DNA from: Lindgomyces ingoldianus
Lineage: Eukaryota > Ascomycota > Dothideomycetes > Pleosporales > Lindgomycetaceae
NCBI RefSeq assembly: GCF_010093535.1
Contig: NW_022985183.1
Location: forward strand, 62,001 to 126,000
Direction: 5' to 3'
DNA: 64,000 bases
A program made the position numbers and the translations under genes. Shown one piece after another: positions 37,321 to 49,000 of the stretch (the first letter of the stretch is position 1; each line of letters begins with the position of its first letter). Below the pieces are notes generated by a model. The model was not told where the DNA came from. It worked only from the letters and a program-made list of their open reading frames with translations, and made no database searches.

Positions 37321-37368
37321 CGCGCACGAGCAGGACCACGTATCTATGTCACATGATGCTCGTGCGCG
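37321..37368. repeat. Perfect 12-bp inverted repeat, 24-nt loop
   Basis: CGCGCACGAGCA at 37321-37332 is the exact reverse complement of TGCTCGTGCGCG at 37357-37368, so transcript or single strand could form a GC-rich hairpin. A partial third copy, GTGCGCGAAC, follows at about 37376-37385. Confidence 0.9.
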
Positions 37369-37402
37369 AACCTCCGTGCGCGAACATCTAGATATCCCCC
37401 TT

Positions 37403-37420
37403 TTCCTCCGTACGGAGGAA
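37403..37420. promoter_or_regulatory. 18-bp perfect palindrome with CCG-TA-CGG core
   Basis: TTCCTCCGTACGGAGGAA is its own reverse complement. The centre is an everted CCG/CGG pair with a 2-bp spacer, the kind of half-site arrangement bound by zinc-cluster dimers. It lies 35 bp after the inverted repeat ending at 37368. Regulatory function is an inference only. Confidence 0.5.
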
Positions 37421-38713
37421 AGACAAGAGCAATAGAACCAGAAACATGTTGCCCTCACCTTACCTACCTCGTACGCTGTGCACACCGTACACCACTCTTA
37501 CTCTTGCTACTTAAGTGCTCATACCATAAGCAGCTAGTTGTCAGAGCCCATTCAACAGCCACCACTAAACTTTCCTTATGCCTTCAATTCGTGACCAACC
37601 TTGTTTTCGTCGCCCGTTTTCCCGTCAAAGCTCCCACATGTTCATCTTATTCCAGTAGTTAACAAGAGGCCCAAAACTCAATCCGACTCTGAGGCAGTCC
37701 TCCGGTACACAGATTTCCAGACAAATAGCCGGTCTGCGAGTTCTGCTCTACCTAGCACCTCTCTTTGGCCAAAGATTTAACTAGAAATCGACGTCTTCAA
37801 AGATGTGAAGGTATTGTTTGTGTTTGCCCCGCCGTAATATTTTGGATACAGAGAGTCAGCTTCGCATTAATGTGCAGACTTACCTTATTGTCTATTTTCG
37901 CTAAGAGAGCCTTTTTCATATGCTAGGCCTCGGAGAGGAACGGAGAGAAAGGGCAAAATTTACCTCCGGGGTAACGTTTCTAAGATCATCACTAACGAAA
38001 GAGGATAGGGAAGGAAGGATGCGGATTTCAGTACGGGCAAAGCCAAGCGACGAGGAGAAGAAGATGGGACTAAGCAGACTTCACATGCGCAAAGCTGAGA
38101 ATGCTACATTCAGGGTGGGTATGCGCGGATTTGTGAGTAGTTAAGTGAGTGGTCGAACGAGTGGTCGAGCGAATGGGTGACGTGGGTTAGAGAGTCTAAA
38201 TTTCCCGAAAAAGGGAGGTGGATCTAAAAAATGCCTGAGTGGTGTGTATAATAAAAAGCAATTTGCAATCTGGAATGTCTGCGTGAGCTGGGTGCTGCGG
38301 ATAGCAAAAGAGACGTTGTGGTACAGAGCATCATCACGTTGCGATGGTGAAAGTGGAGATTGTGGTCGAAGGCGTGATCGAGGGTGTGATATGGAAACAA
38401 GCACAAACGAACAGCAATATCACAAGTTTGGGCCTAATCATATCATGATTTAGACTACGGAGCAATCCTCGGCCCAGATTCCATCCGAACCCCCATCCAA
38501 CTATCAGATCCGACGTCATACCGATCCTGCCATCCTTCCATCTAGCACGCAAACATCCAATCTCCCCATTTCGCATGCAAGCAAACAATCTGTACCCTCA
38601 TCCAAAATCGCAAGCCCCAAAGAGCAGTCCCAGCCGTGCAAGGAGATTTCCTAAGCGCCTCAACGCCCACGAATCCATATCCAACATCTGAATCCTGGTC
38701 ACCCTCACCTAAG

Positions 38714-38738
38714 TCCAATCCAATCCAATCCAATCCAA
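38714..38738. repeat. TCCAA pentanucleotide repeat, five copies
   Basis: Five perfect tandem copies of TCCAA are present in intergenic sequence about 380 bp beyond the 3' end of the 1380-aa gene. Confidence 0.95.
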
Positions 38739-39118
38739 CGAAAACTTCCATCCACTAGGGATGGATTCAATGCAACAAAGGAAAAAGACAATAGAAAAGA
38801 AGTGAAATCGAGCAGAAAGCAGACGCCTCGGATATATAATGCTATGCTAAGAGGCCGGCGCCGAGCCTCGCACCAGAAACCAGACACCCGAAGGCTGTGG
38901 TAGGCAGACAAATTTGCAAAAGGAAAGGAGACAGGAAAAGTTGTATAAATATCTTTCGATATGTATGACAACACTACAGTGCTTTTGGAAGAAGATATAC
39001 CACTCGTAGTTGTACGTAAAAGGAGTCGGACATGATGCCTGTAAGGTTCTGGATGAAGCCTTGGGTATGGTGTGCATGGCGACGATCTTTCGTGAAGGTG
39101 CGAGATGTAGAGGTTGCC

Positions 39119-42100
39119 CTAGATCTTCCTCTTGATGGTGAACTTGCGCTCAACCGTTGCGGAAGGTAACGCGTCGGCAAACTTATCGCGTGCTGTGCTT
39201 TCGTCAGTCTATGGCCCTCCAAATGCCGGGAATACTTACTATCCGCACTCTCAAACTGGATCAGAATATCGTCATGCTCTCCGGGATACTCTATAACATC
39301 CAGACAAACAAATTTCCTCTTCATTCCTGCCCAGCCGCTAACTCTCCCCTCCTCCTTACCCATCTTACCCTCACCTCTGCGCTCCTCAACCGGCAAAGCG
39401 AACTTGGCGTCGACGAGGCGAATGCCGGGTTTACCACCTTTATCCGTTTTCTCGAACACGTCCATGGTTTTGAGCTGGAAATTCATGGCGTCGGCGTGCG
39501 AGAAGTCCTCGAAGAAGGCGAGAAGTTGGATGATGTTGTCTTGTGTAACGATTTGGATACGAATATTTGAGGCGGTCCATTGTTTATAGATGGGGACGAC
39601 CATGCGGCGGCGGGAAATGGAGAATGTTGAGGCGATACCGTCAAACTTGACAGAAAATCCCGTCACGGCTAGCTGGAAAGCATGCAAATCCTTAAAGGAA
39701 TGAAAAGTCAGAGTCCTCAGCGTGGAGGCTCCAGTTAGTGTTCGGAGAAGTTCGGTTAGCGCATCTGGAATGTCTTTCTCGGTACGCCTGGCATCAATAG
39801 CAACCGCAATATCTTGTTGGGGATTGCGGAGGAATACGAGTTCTGCTGCACCATTGATTGGAAGACGGACGAGAAGTTCACCAGGACCTACGAACGTCAG
39901 CATACACCAAGTAAAATACCCAACATGCATAGAGGGGTGTCGAGAATGTAGAACTCACCCAGATTCATCCGGTCCGTCACACTACCTGCGCCATGCTTAC
40001 ACACGAGCCTCAGACTTTCACTCATGACAATTGGTGCGCTTTCTAGCCCAGCCTTCTCGGCGTTTTTATTTAACGCTTTGACTTCCTGCCACTGCAACCT
40101 CTTGAGTACATCCTTCCCGCTATTGCTGAATCCCTCCGCCGGATCTGCACTTTCGATATTGAACGCCTTGAGTGGCACCTGGGCACAGACATCTTCGTTC
40201 GAATGCTGATTCATTGAGGTAAGAGTGCCGAAGAGATGATTACGTTCCTTGCTGTCGTTGAAGACCATCATCATCGTACACACCTTAGTCTTCTTGTCCG
40301 AGGTTTCCTCTTTGAGGCGGAGTATCATACCGGGCGCATTATCGGTTTTTTCGGTGTAGTATTCGAAGTTGATCGGTTCTTGATTAGTCCCCAATTCATG
40401 GTTGACGCAGCTAAGTGTTCGATTCTTGACGTTGGTGACAAGGACTAATCGATAGCCACGATGCAATCGCCTCCTCCCCGTGCCTTGATCACTTCGCTCA
40501 AACTTCTCAAAGACTAGGACCTTGCAGGCCTTGACGTGCTCAGGTGGGAACGCCCCTGGATTTGTCGGATCCTTATATTGGATGCCTCGAGCAGTGAGTT
40601 TGTACACTAGCCGCTCGTCTTCGCGTTCCCGAAGTCTGCTTTCGACTCGATTCGTGTGATCCACGATTGCCCATAAGCTGCGAAAGTCCGCCTCGGTGAA
40701 TTCAAGGTCGAGAGTGAATCCATGTCGAAGGCTGATCGACATTGCTCGCTTCTTCGAATTCCATGCGATATTGCTCCAAGTTGGTCCCAAATCTTTGTTC
40801 GACTGTATCAGGACATTGATGAGGTCTGTGAGACTGCAAATTGCAAGCTTGACCTTGAAGTCATCCCGACTTCGAAGCACAGATATGACCGCGGACATCG
40901 ACTCCGGTTCTGCCTTGTTGTCGGTATGCAGTTTTGCATTGACAAACATGCGGAAGTAGCAAAAGTCGGATTTGGTATCCCCGAGCGGGATATAGAAAGT
41001 CGGATTTACTGAGGCCGATCCAGATCCGTTGGCCTTGATACTGTTCGAGGCGCTTCCGTCGAGCACAGCACGCACATCTGGTGCAAAGTTTGGATACTGG
41101 ATCCAGATCGACTGGTCCTGACCCTGAATAAGCGCTTGTGTGGGTGGCATAACCTGATGCCTCTTCATCGATGCTAATAGCATCTTCAAGGACGACAGTA
41201 CTGCATCGTGGGCCTCGTAAACCTCTGCCGTAGCCACGTCACCAGCCTCTCGGGCCAGCCTTGCCCCAGCATCCATTCTTCCACTATATCTTCGCAATGC
41301 TGGATGATTGGAAATGATTTGGGTGAGAATCCACCACACTTTGGCTAGGTCGACGTGTGGTTGGGTGAGGCGTTCCGGTTGAGTGTCTCCAGTCTTCGGC
41401 CTGCTCCTGATCAAACTCTCCATACCAGCACGACCCCTTAGAAACCACCAAATGGCAACTCTTATCCATTGCATTGGTGTGTGATCATACAGTTGCCCAC
41501 CCAGTTGTGCAGTTAATCCAAAAATGCCCTGCATATGCGTCACACGCTCCGCAAAATCTCCGAAGGCAACTTCCCCTTGTGATCTCGTGTCTGAGCGCTC
41601 AAGAGAAGCCACGACCTGCATCCCAGGATCTTGCCTGTGATGTGGCGCTACCTGCATTCCTGCATCCTGCCTGTGGTGAGGTGCAACTTGAATTCCAGCA
41701 TCTTGCTTGTATGGAGTAGCAACTTGCATTCCTGGATCTTGGGCATGCGGAGGAGGAGGTGGAGGCTTCTCTGCTGGTGGCTCGGGGCTGAAGTAGGGAC
41801 CCTTCTCAAACTGAGGTGGTGTCGGTAGGATTGAGCTCTGGCTGTTCGACGATGCCGAAAATGGGATCTTTTCCATAGTAGAAGGTGTTTGCTGAATTGA
41901 GGTAGCCGAGTAGGGATCTGTAGGTCTAGTAGGTGAACCACGAGATCGGGATACCGCTGAATTATATTGAGATGAGGAGGAGGATGGTGGTCGGGGATCG
42001 GTATCCAGTGGAAACGCTCCAGGAGGCATAGGTCTTCGAGCCGGTGATGGTCGACGAGCATGTGATCGATGGGGATCTTCGGCATCTAAAGTTTGCGGTC

Positions 42101-43379
42101 CGTTGGGAGGATCGCGTGAGGGTATTCTCGGCGGTGTCTGTCCGTACGATGATGCTGAAGCAACATTGTATGATGAAGGTGGGGTTCCGACTTGGAAGGA
42201 GTTGGGCTGAACCGAATTCGAGCTAGAATCCGAATCGCGCTTCGACCCTTCTGTGGCCTGCTTCATGGCCTCATGTAGTGCTCTCCCCTCTTCTGCTCGC
42301 ATCTTATGCATGACTCTCGCTGAAAACGAGTTTGGATCTGTTGGCTCACTCTCCAAGAAGTGCTTGTTTAGACTTGACTCTAAAGGCGAGTCATCGTCCT
42401 TCAGATTCATTTCTGGTAGGCGCGGTACAGAGCCGGCGATTGAGTCAGCTTGTTGGTCTTGCCACCCCGTTTGCATTCGCTTGAGCGGTTTGGGAACGAA
42501 TTCTTCCTCCTCTTCAGCGGTTGGAGCCAGATTAGGTGCTTTCATCGAGATAACAGGTGAGGCCATCTCCGAATCGTACGAATAAGTAGAATCCAAGCTC
42601 GGTCGGGACACTCCATCGTCGACAGCATCGAAGCCTGTCGGCGCTCGCTGCAGTTGCTTCGGCCTCTCCCCCAAGCCCATCGCACCCAGCCTCTGCGGGG
42701 GTGGGGGTGCTGGACTCGCATGAGTGGTGATATTCCCCATGTCCAGCTTGTGTTTGAGGGGGGGGGACAGCTCCCCGTGAGACGTCAGCGACCTCTTCAC
42801 GATGTTCCTCCGCGCTGCTTCGGAGCTGCCACTGCTGTTGCCATTGAGCTTGGGGCTCCGCATACCCAGGTTGCTGTCGTCGTGGTGAGTCTGCGCCTGC
42901 AGCTTCTCTAGACTCGACATGCTGTTCGTCTTCCTCCTCTTAGCGACCTCAATGACAGCCTCCTCGCACTCATCGCCGCCTTCGCCAATGAACTCGGGCT
43001 GTGTCCTGGCAAAGCTCACCATCAAGCCCTGACGCCGCGGCTGTTTGCTCGTGCGCAGTCCTCCCACGCCGGGGCTCTTTCCCGCTAAGTCGCTCGCGCC
43101 GGGCCAGCGCTGTGCTTTGGCGACATCGATCCGCGGTTTGTTTGTGCCGGCGAGGAAGGCGGCGGCGGCGGCTTCTTTCTGTGCGTGGGCCTTGTCGGTG
43201 GACGGCCTGAGGAAGTCGTTGACGTCGTCATCCAGCTTCGACTTCTCGCCTAGCTTCAGCTTCTGCTTCGTGTCCTTGGCCAGCATCTCGTCATTGGAGA
43301 AGATCTTCGCCCGCCAGCGGTGCTTGGAGAGGAACTTATTGTCGTGTTGGCGGCCGAGCGCCGCGCTGTCTTCTACCAT
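39119..43379 (-). CDS. Large, mostly disordered fungal protein, function unknown
   Basis: The model is complement(join(39119..39192, 39240..39887, 39959..43379)), 1380 aa, with two introns of 71 and 47 bp, both GT-AG in phase 1. The final splice ends the protein SATVERKFTIKRKI. The first half is low-complexity, rich in Ser, Pro, Gln and charged residues, with a basic N-terminus (NKFLSKHRWRAKIF). A 12-residue repeat (QDAGMQVAPHHR type) is encoded at 41614-41744. From about residue 610 it becomes ordered-looking (LTAQLGGQLYDHTPMQWIRV, DLEFTEADFRSLWAIVDHT) and stays so to the end. I do not recognise a named domain. No signal peptide or membrane helix is visible, so a cytosolic or nuclear scaffold is possible. 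Confidence 0.85.
41614..41744. repeat. 36-bp in-frame tandem repeat, 3.6 copies
   Basis: Copies start at 41614, 41650, 41686 and 41722 (partial). On the minus strand they encode 12-residue units such as QDAGIQVAPHHR and QDAGMQVAPHHR inside the 1380-aa protein. The copies have diverged at silent and replacement sites but keep the frame. Confidence 0.92.
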
Positions 43380-44936
43380 TGTGCCCAGGCCAACCCCTCA
43401 GTCGTGCTGCACAACGACGATTCGGTGCGCGGGGTGCTCGCAGGTGTTTTTATTCGCAGCGCAGCGCAGGTTGGGCGTATGTTCGGCGTGGAGTGTAGAG
43501 GGCAACCAGGCACGCGACGTCGAGGCGGTGGTTGCACTGTCCCTGGCTCGATTGGTCGGGCGCGGAGGCGGAAGTGAGGTGCTGTAGCGGGCGAGCGACT
43601 TCTCAAACAGGGTCGCTCGCGCATTCATGCGGGTTTCATGTGCTGCTTCATTCGCCGTGTCCCTGAAAAGACGACTGCGGGAGACGTGTGGATATGTGGA
43701 TGCGTGGATGTGGATGTAGGCAGAAGCGGGCGTGCAGGAGGAGGGCAGACACTGCAAGGGGACGACCTGATTGCGGCCAGCCGTTATCGAAAAGCCGACC
43801 TTCTTCGGCGTTGCTACCGTACCCTGGAGATGCAATGTCCCCTCCCTCCGATGTGGGCTGAGCGTCGTGGATATTGCAGCCGACTAGACTGCTTTGGGCA
43901 CTCCTCAAGGGAACGGAAGCGCTTATCGAGGCGGTGATATTCTAGAATGCACCTCCAGGAAAGGATGGCAGCTGTCTTGCAACGAGCCAGATCGCAAAAA
44001 CCTTCCCTGGTGGTTGAGAAACACGGCGTTTGGACTCCCAAACCCCATCCTCACAGCAAATGCGGCTGCGTTGGCCACTCCACTTCCCTAGCTTGTGAAT
44101 CCAGCAACACCCGTCCTCGTCATACCTGCTCCCTCTTTGGTGTACTCCTCTTCGCTCCAAGCCCCAAACATTCAATAAAAACAGCACCGCCCTCTCCAAT
44201 ATCTGCCCTTGCCCTACGAAACAACGAATATCGTCGTGCAACGTATTCCCTCTCTGTTTCAAGAATCCTCGCAGCGTGACTAAGAAGCCTAAAAATATGG
44301 AGAAAGGGTCGGAGGAGCTGGTGCCAGCGCGCCATCACGACGCCCAACCGCGGCCCAGCGGTCCTGGCGAGTGTCCACATGGAGATTCGCCGCAAATCAG
44401 ACAAGACATCCATGTCTCTGCCCCACGCCAGGTGTTACAGAGTGGGCACAATGACGTGCGCTTTGCAAAGTCACTCTCCTCCCCTTCTCAATGTTTCAAC
44501 AACCTAAACTCTTGAACTTCACGGAGGGAAGAGCAATGAAGTGGGCCTGCGAAGATAAGAACGACTGAAGTAGGCATTCCAATTTAATCCTCCATCCCAA
44601 AACTCGATTCCTCTTCCCGCCAAGAACTGCCAAGAAACTATGCCACCACTGCAGCCTTATCGCGTTATGATCTAGCCATATTAAGTTGAGGGTCGGCTCC
44701 GCTAACCATTTGCGGGGTAGAGAGTGAATGGTGCGCAACTCTTGGCGGTGCATATGGATTGTGATGCACTCTCTTCACTTTTACTCCTTCATTAACCGCG
44801 GATGATGGACGTCTGTGTTTTCATGAACCCGAGGAATTAAGGCTCGTGATCGTGGCGAGAGGAGCTGAAATTGAAGGAGAGGACGGTGGTGCTGGGTATG
44901 TTTCGTTTAGCGATGTCGCTCTCACCTTGAGGCTGC
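43380..44936. other. Intergenic region
   Basis: About 1.6 kb lies upstream of the 1380-aa gene. The first 400 bp are GC-rich and probably hold its promoter and leader. Overlapping frames on both strands (for example 43398-43835 minus) have no family resemblance. Confidence 0.5.
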
Positions 44937-45553
44937 TTACGTGATACATCTACCCACAGATTGAGTCCTGTTATTGGTGGATTGTGTCCCACGACGAGAG
45001 AATTCACTCAAATCGATGAGCTTCTGCTGAAGTTCTTCAACCTCACTAGGTGGGAGCGGTGAGCTATGCAGATTCAGCTGGATGACGGATCTCACGAATA
45101 GTTCTGCATTGAGGTCGTCTCCGCTGGAGGTTCCATCGGGAAAGAAAACGAAGGATGCAAAGCATAACGAGAACGAGCAGTGTAGAAATGAGCTGAAGTC
45201 ATCGTCGCCTTGCACCGGGGCGGAAGAATGCCACTGAAAGTTTGGACCTGCTGAAGGAAAACTCGGATTGTCTGGAAACGATCCTAGATTGCCACGTGGA
45301 GCGCGCTCAGTCAGCATCGCCCGTTCTTCACATGATGCTCGTCGCATCGTCGACCTTGCTTTCCTCGGTCTTAACCCTAGCTTTCGTGAGGAAGTCCATT
45401 GTCTCGAATTTTTCCAGGTCGTAAAATTGCCGAAGTATTTCATCTTCATCCATCCAGGTATTCGTCCTTACTCGAACCTCGCAGTCTGATACGCAAGCCA
45501 CTGATGCCGAAGACCAAGTATAGAAGTAAATGTCGCTACTCACAACCAATCTC
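44937..45553 (-). CDS. Possible small multi-exon gene, unknown
   Basis: Two minus-strand frames look protein-like and lie in tandem. The upstream one (about 45470-45329) reads WMDEDEILRQFYDLEKFETM, then DFLTKARVKTEESKVDD. The downstream one (about 45265-44937) includes DGTSSGDDLNAELFVRSVIQ and the helical SSPLPPSEVEELQQKLIDL before a stop at 44937. A short first exon could start at the ATG at 45558 or nearby, with donor GTGAGT. Joining the two main parts needs one frame-changing intron; a GTGAAG donor with a CCGAG acceptor would work but the sites are weak. The exon order and limits are therefore uncertain, and I recognise no family. Confidence 0.3.
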
Positions 45554-46053
45554 TACCATCAGAGTTTTACTTTTGTAATTCTGGTGGCCCGAAGCACGTG
45601 GGCTCGAAAGTCCACAGGAACGAAGGTGAGCAAGCGCGAGAAATATGACATGCCTTTGTGAAACGATTCAAAGATGCTATCGAAACCCAGGAACAATCTC
45701 TCCGTCCCTCTCCCTAGAACCAGCAAGTGTTCAACAATCCCATTGTCTTTCTGAAGCTATTGCACAAACATGGAGGATATCCTATCAAATCTTCTCTCAT
45801 CTACTGCTACCTCAACATTACAACACAACACCTAGTAGTCAAGAAACGCTGCATTCACCCAATCACGCATCCATTTATCTATAATACACTAGATACATTA
45901 CCAGCCGTAACTCATCAATTCATTCCACCACAATCCCGCCAGCTATCCAGCAACGCGATGAAATAACGGCCTTGCTCTCAGGTATTCAAAACACCTAGCA
46001 ACTACCGTCCAGCTAGCAGTAAATAGAAAAAAAGAAAAAGGAGAAGAAAACTA
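45554..46053. other. Short intergenic region
   Basis: Half a kilobase of rather AT-rich sequence just beyond the 3' end of the 1224-aa gene. It probably includes the terminator of that gene (transcribed leftwards). No gene is supported. Confidence 0.5.
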
Positions 46054-49000
46054 CTAAACCACTGCACCCTCAACATAATATCTAGTGCCAATGCTCTTCC
46101 TAATCTGTTGTCTCCTCTTCTCCGCCTTCCGCTCTCTGATTCGTTGCTTAACACCACTGAGACCAATATACTGGATCTGCATCCTTCCAATTTTCTTCCC
46201 AACCCTCCATTCCTCCCTCCTACCCCTGCGTTCCCATCTAGCCCGCTCGACGGCAGTGCCAGTGCCGATGCCTGTGCCAGTGCCCGTGCCAGTGCCAGTA
46301 CCGGTTGCAAAGCTACTCGACCCCCGAAAACTATTTGTTAGCCTCCTCCCCAGCGTACTAATCCCCGTCCTCGGCCGCTCCCGCTCAATCTCCTCATCCT
46401 GCTCAGGGACATCACTCGTGTCGCCGCCCGCCGGCAACACATCATCCTCATCCTCTGAATCGCTATCCTCAAACCCCTCCCAGAATCCTCGGGGCCGCCA
46501 GAAAGGGTGGAGACTGCCATCCTCATCATTCACAGTCGGGACACGCGGATTTTCGTGGGAGTGGGAAGTGCTAGGGCTAATGTGGCGGCCCCGTGTGCTA
46601 GATGCGCGTGCTAGGAGGGGCGATATCAGGTTGTCGGAATAGCGGCGTGCGCGCTGAACGAGCGAGAGACGGCGTTGGGGATGCGAGTCGGAGCGTTGGG
46701 GTGGACCTGGAAGACTGGGCGGAGGGAGTTGGCGTTCAAGTTCTTCGGCGGGGGTTGGAGGGATGAATTGGATGATTGGGGGTTCGGGGGCTGGGCGAGG
46801 GTTTCGGAGTGGTGAGTCTACGGCTCCAGGAACAGGAAGGAATATCTGCATCGGGGGTGTAGATGGCTCCACTGTCACAGTTGGTTGTGGCGGTGGTGTG
46901 AGTTTCTCGAATTGTGCATTCGACACCGGTGGGGAAGAGGGAATGTCCGAAGACGCCAGGTCTGAAGAGGGAACGTAGGGTTCGTTTGTGACTTGTCTCT
47001 GGCTCTGAGATAACGAGTTCGATCGGGCAACTTGTTGAACGACAAGTAGAGAGTGATTGTTGTGAGGATAGATACTAACCGCCGTCGCTTCACTAACCTC
47101 GAGTTCTGGAGTGTCTGAGAATTGGGAAAAGGGCGTACCCTGGCTATACAGATGCCTGGCCATGGCATGTTCCTCTGTTCGTGTCGTCGACCTATCAAAA
47201 CTAATCCGTTGGTGGTCATCAGGATGAAGAGAGCTCCATTCATAACTATGACGGGGCAATTCTTCGGTTAGTATGCGGTCTTGATGAGAGTGATTGAGCG
47301 TATCATCTTGGCTGATGGAGCTCCGTCGCTTCTCGTCAGAATGCACACAGATCGAAATTGACGCTCGCTTCACAGTTGAAAGACTCTCTCCAGACACCTT
47401 CATTTCCTGTGTAAATTCATGTACCATCCCGTGACTGGCATCCGCTAGACCCTCCCCAGACAGGTTCTTTTCCTCTTGCGGAGGTTCATGAACAATCATA
47501 TCCCTAACAGGCGACTGAATTTCCCCAGACATCTCCTTCTCCTCTCGAAGAGGCTCAGATACTACTCCATCTTTATGCAGATCAAGCTCTTCCTGATTAT
47601 GCTGGTCTTTTAGCACAATCGAAGCAATTGGGGGCTGGATCTCGATACCCTCAGGCTTCTCAACATCCATTTCTTCTCCCTTCGTCGCCCTCTCAGTATC
47701 TGCTCCCTTCGACTTGATTTCTTCTGGAGACAGCTCACCCACAGACTGAATCGATAGACAAGCTGAAGACTGAGTTGGAAGATCAGGCAACGACTTGTTG
47801 ATATCGAGTGAATTCTTCCATTCTTTGGACAATCCGCTTCTTGTCTGTACTTTCGGCGATGCGGTATAAACCCTGTTGCTAGAGAGGTAGCTAGAGAATC
47901 CTGATAAAAGGGATCTTGATAATTTGGGTGATGGCGGGGGTGCTGCGCGGGTTGTGTCTTCAAGAAGGTAAGATGAGGCTTGGGAAAGGCTTCGCACTCC
48001 CTCTGGGGTATGAGTTTCCATGGAAGACGTTGCTGGCTTCGGCGCAGAAACGACACGATTATTCAAAGCGCTTTGCCCACGAGAATAATGGGATACTCCG
48101 TAAGGTCTTAGCGATCCTCCTGGCAAGTAGTTTTCCTTGCTTGTCTGCTGGTCAATAAGAGAAGGTCCACCAAACTCATATGGACGCCCTGGAGCAGATG
48201 CGATCCGTTTGTGAGAAATGGTCTTAGATGCTGATGGACGTGACACAGAGTTTGACCGGCTCATGATCTCCGCAGCAGGTTGCAAAACTCTCTTCACGGA
48301 CTCTTGGTGAGCGAGAGTGTATGCTGCACTTTCTTGTCCTCGCTTGCGAATGGAGAGTGGGGATACATTCCGATAGGAAGAAAGCGCGTCGGATTCTCCG
48401 CTCATTCTCCGCTCAGAAATGCTTGCTCTCTTGTGAGCCAGGCGATGGAGCGGAGAGCCATCCGAATTGAGTGAGTTTCGGTTTGAACGGGTAGTTGAGC
48501 TAGAGACCGTCGAGCGATTCCCGTCTCCTGTATAGGCGAGGTTCTTTCCCGAATGACGAAGAGTTCGCTGGCGCTGCGGAGGGGTTACAATCACCATAGC
48601 CTCTACTACGGTTGATGAGATTGATGAACCGGAAAGTCTCTTCGAGTCAGCATCGCGGAGGTGCTCGTTTAGCATGGTATTAACCTCGGTTGGCCAACCA
48701 ATTGAGTGGGCAAAGTTCTCCATGGATGGAGTGATTGGGCTATCTTGGCTCGCCTCGACACGTTCGCGGAGACCAAAGGCTCGTCGAGGAGATGATTCCA
48801 TCGCCGGGTCGGTATGGTCAATGGCAGTAGGGCTCTGCTTGTTAGGGTTTGGGTTTCGTTTTTTGCGGACGGTGACATTCCTCATGAGATTTGTATCCCA
48901 TTCGCGGTTCGGAATTCCATCCAGGCCCTTGCGGTCCTTGTGGTCCTCGCGGTCCTCATGCTCCTCATGGTCGTATGCCGTGCCATTATTAGCTCTAGTG

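Larger units (their letters stand above)
36423..39118. other. Intergenic region between convergent genes
   Basis: About 2.7 kb lies between the 3' ends of the S28 and 1380-aa genes. It includes the inverted repeat at 37321-37368, the palindrome at 37403-37420 and a TCCAA pentanucleotide repeat at 38714-38738. I support no gene here. Confidence 0.55.

Noticed and set aside
37403..37420. Palindrome as a transposon end or integration site
   Set aside because: No matching distal copy, target duplication or transposase reading frame was seen nearby.
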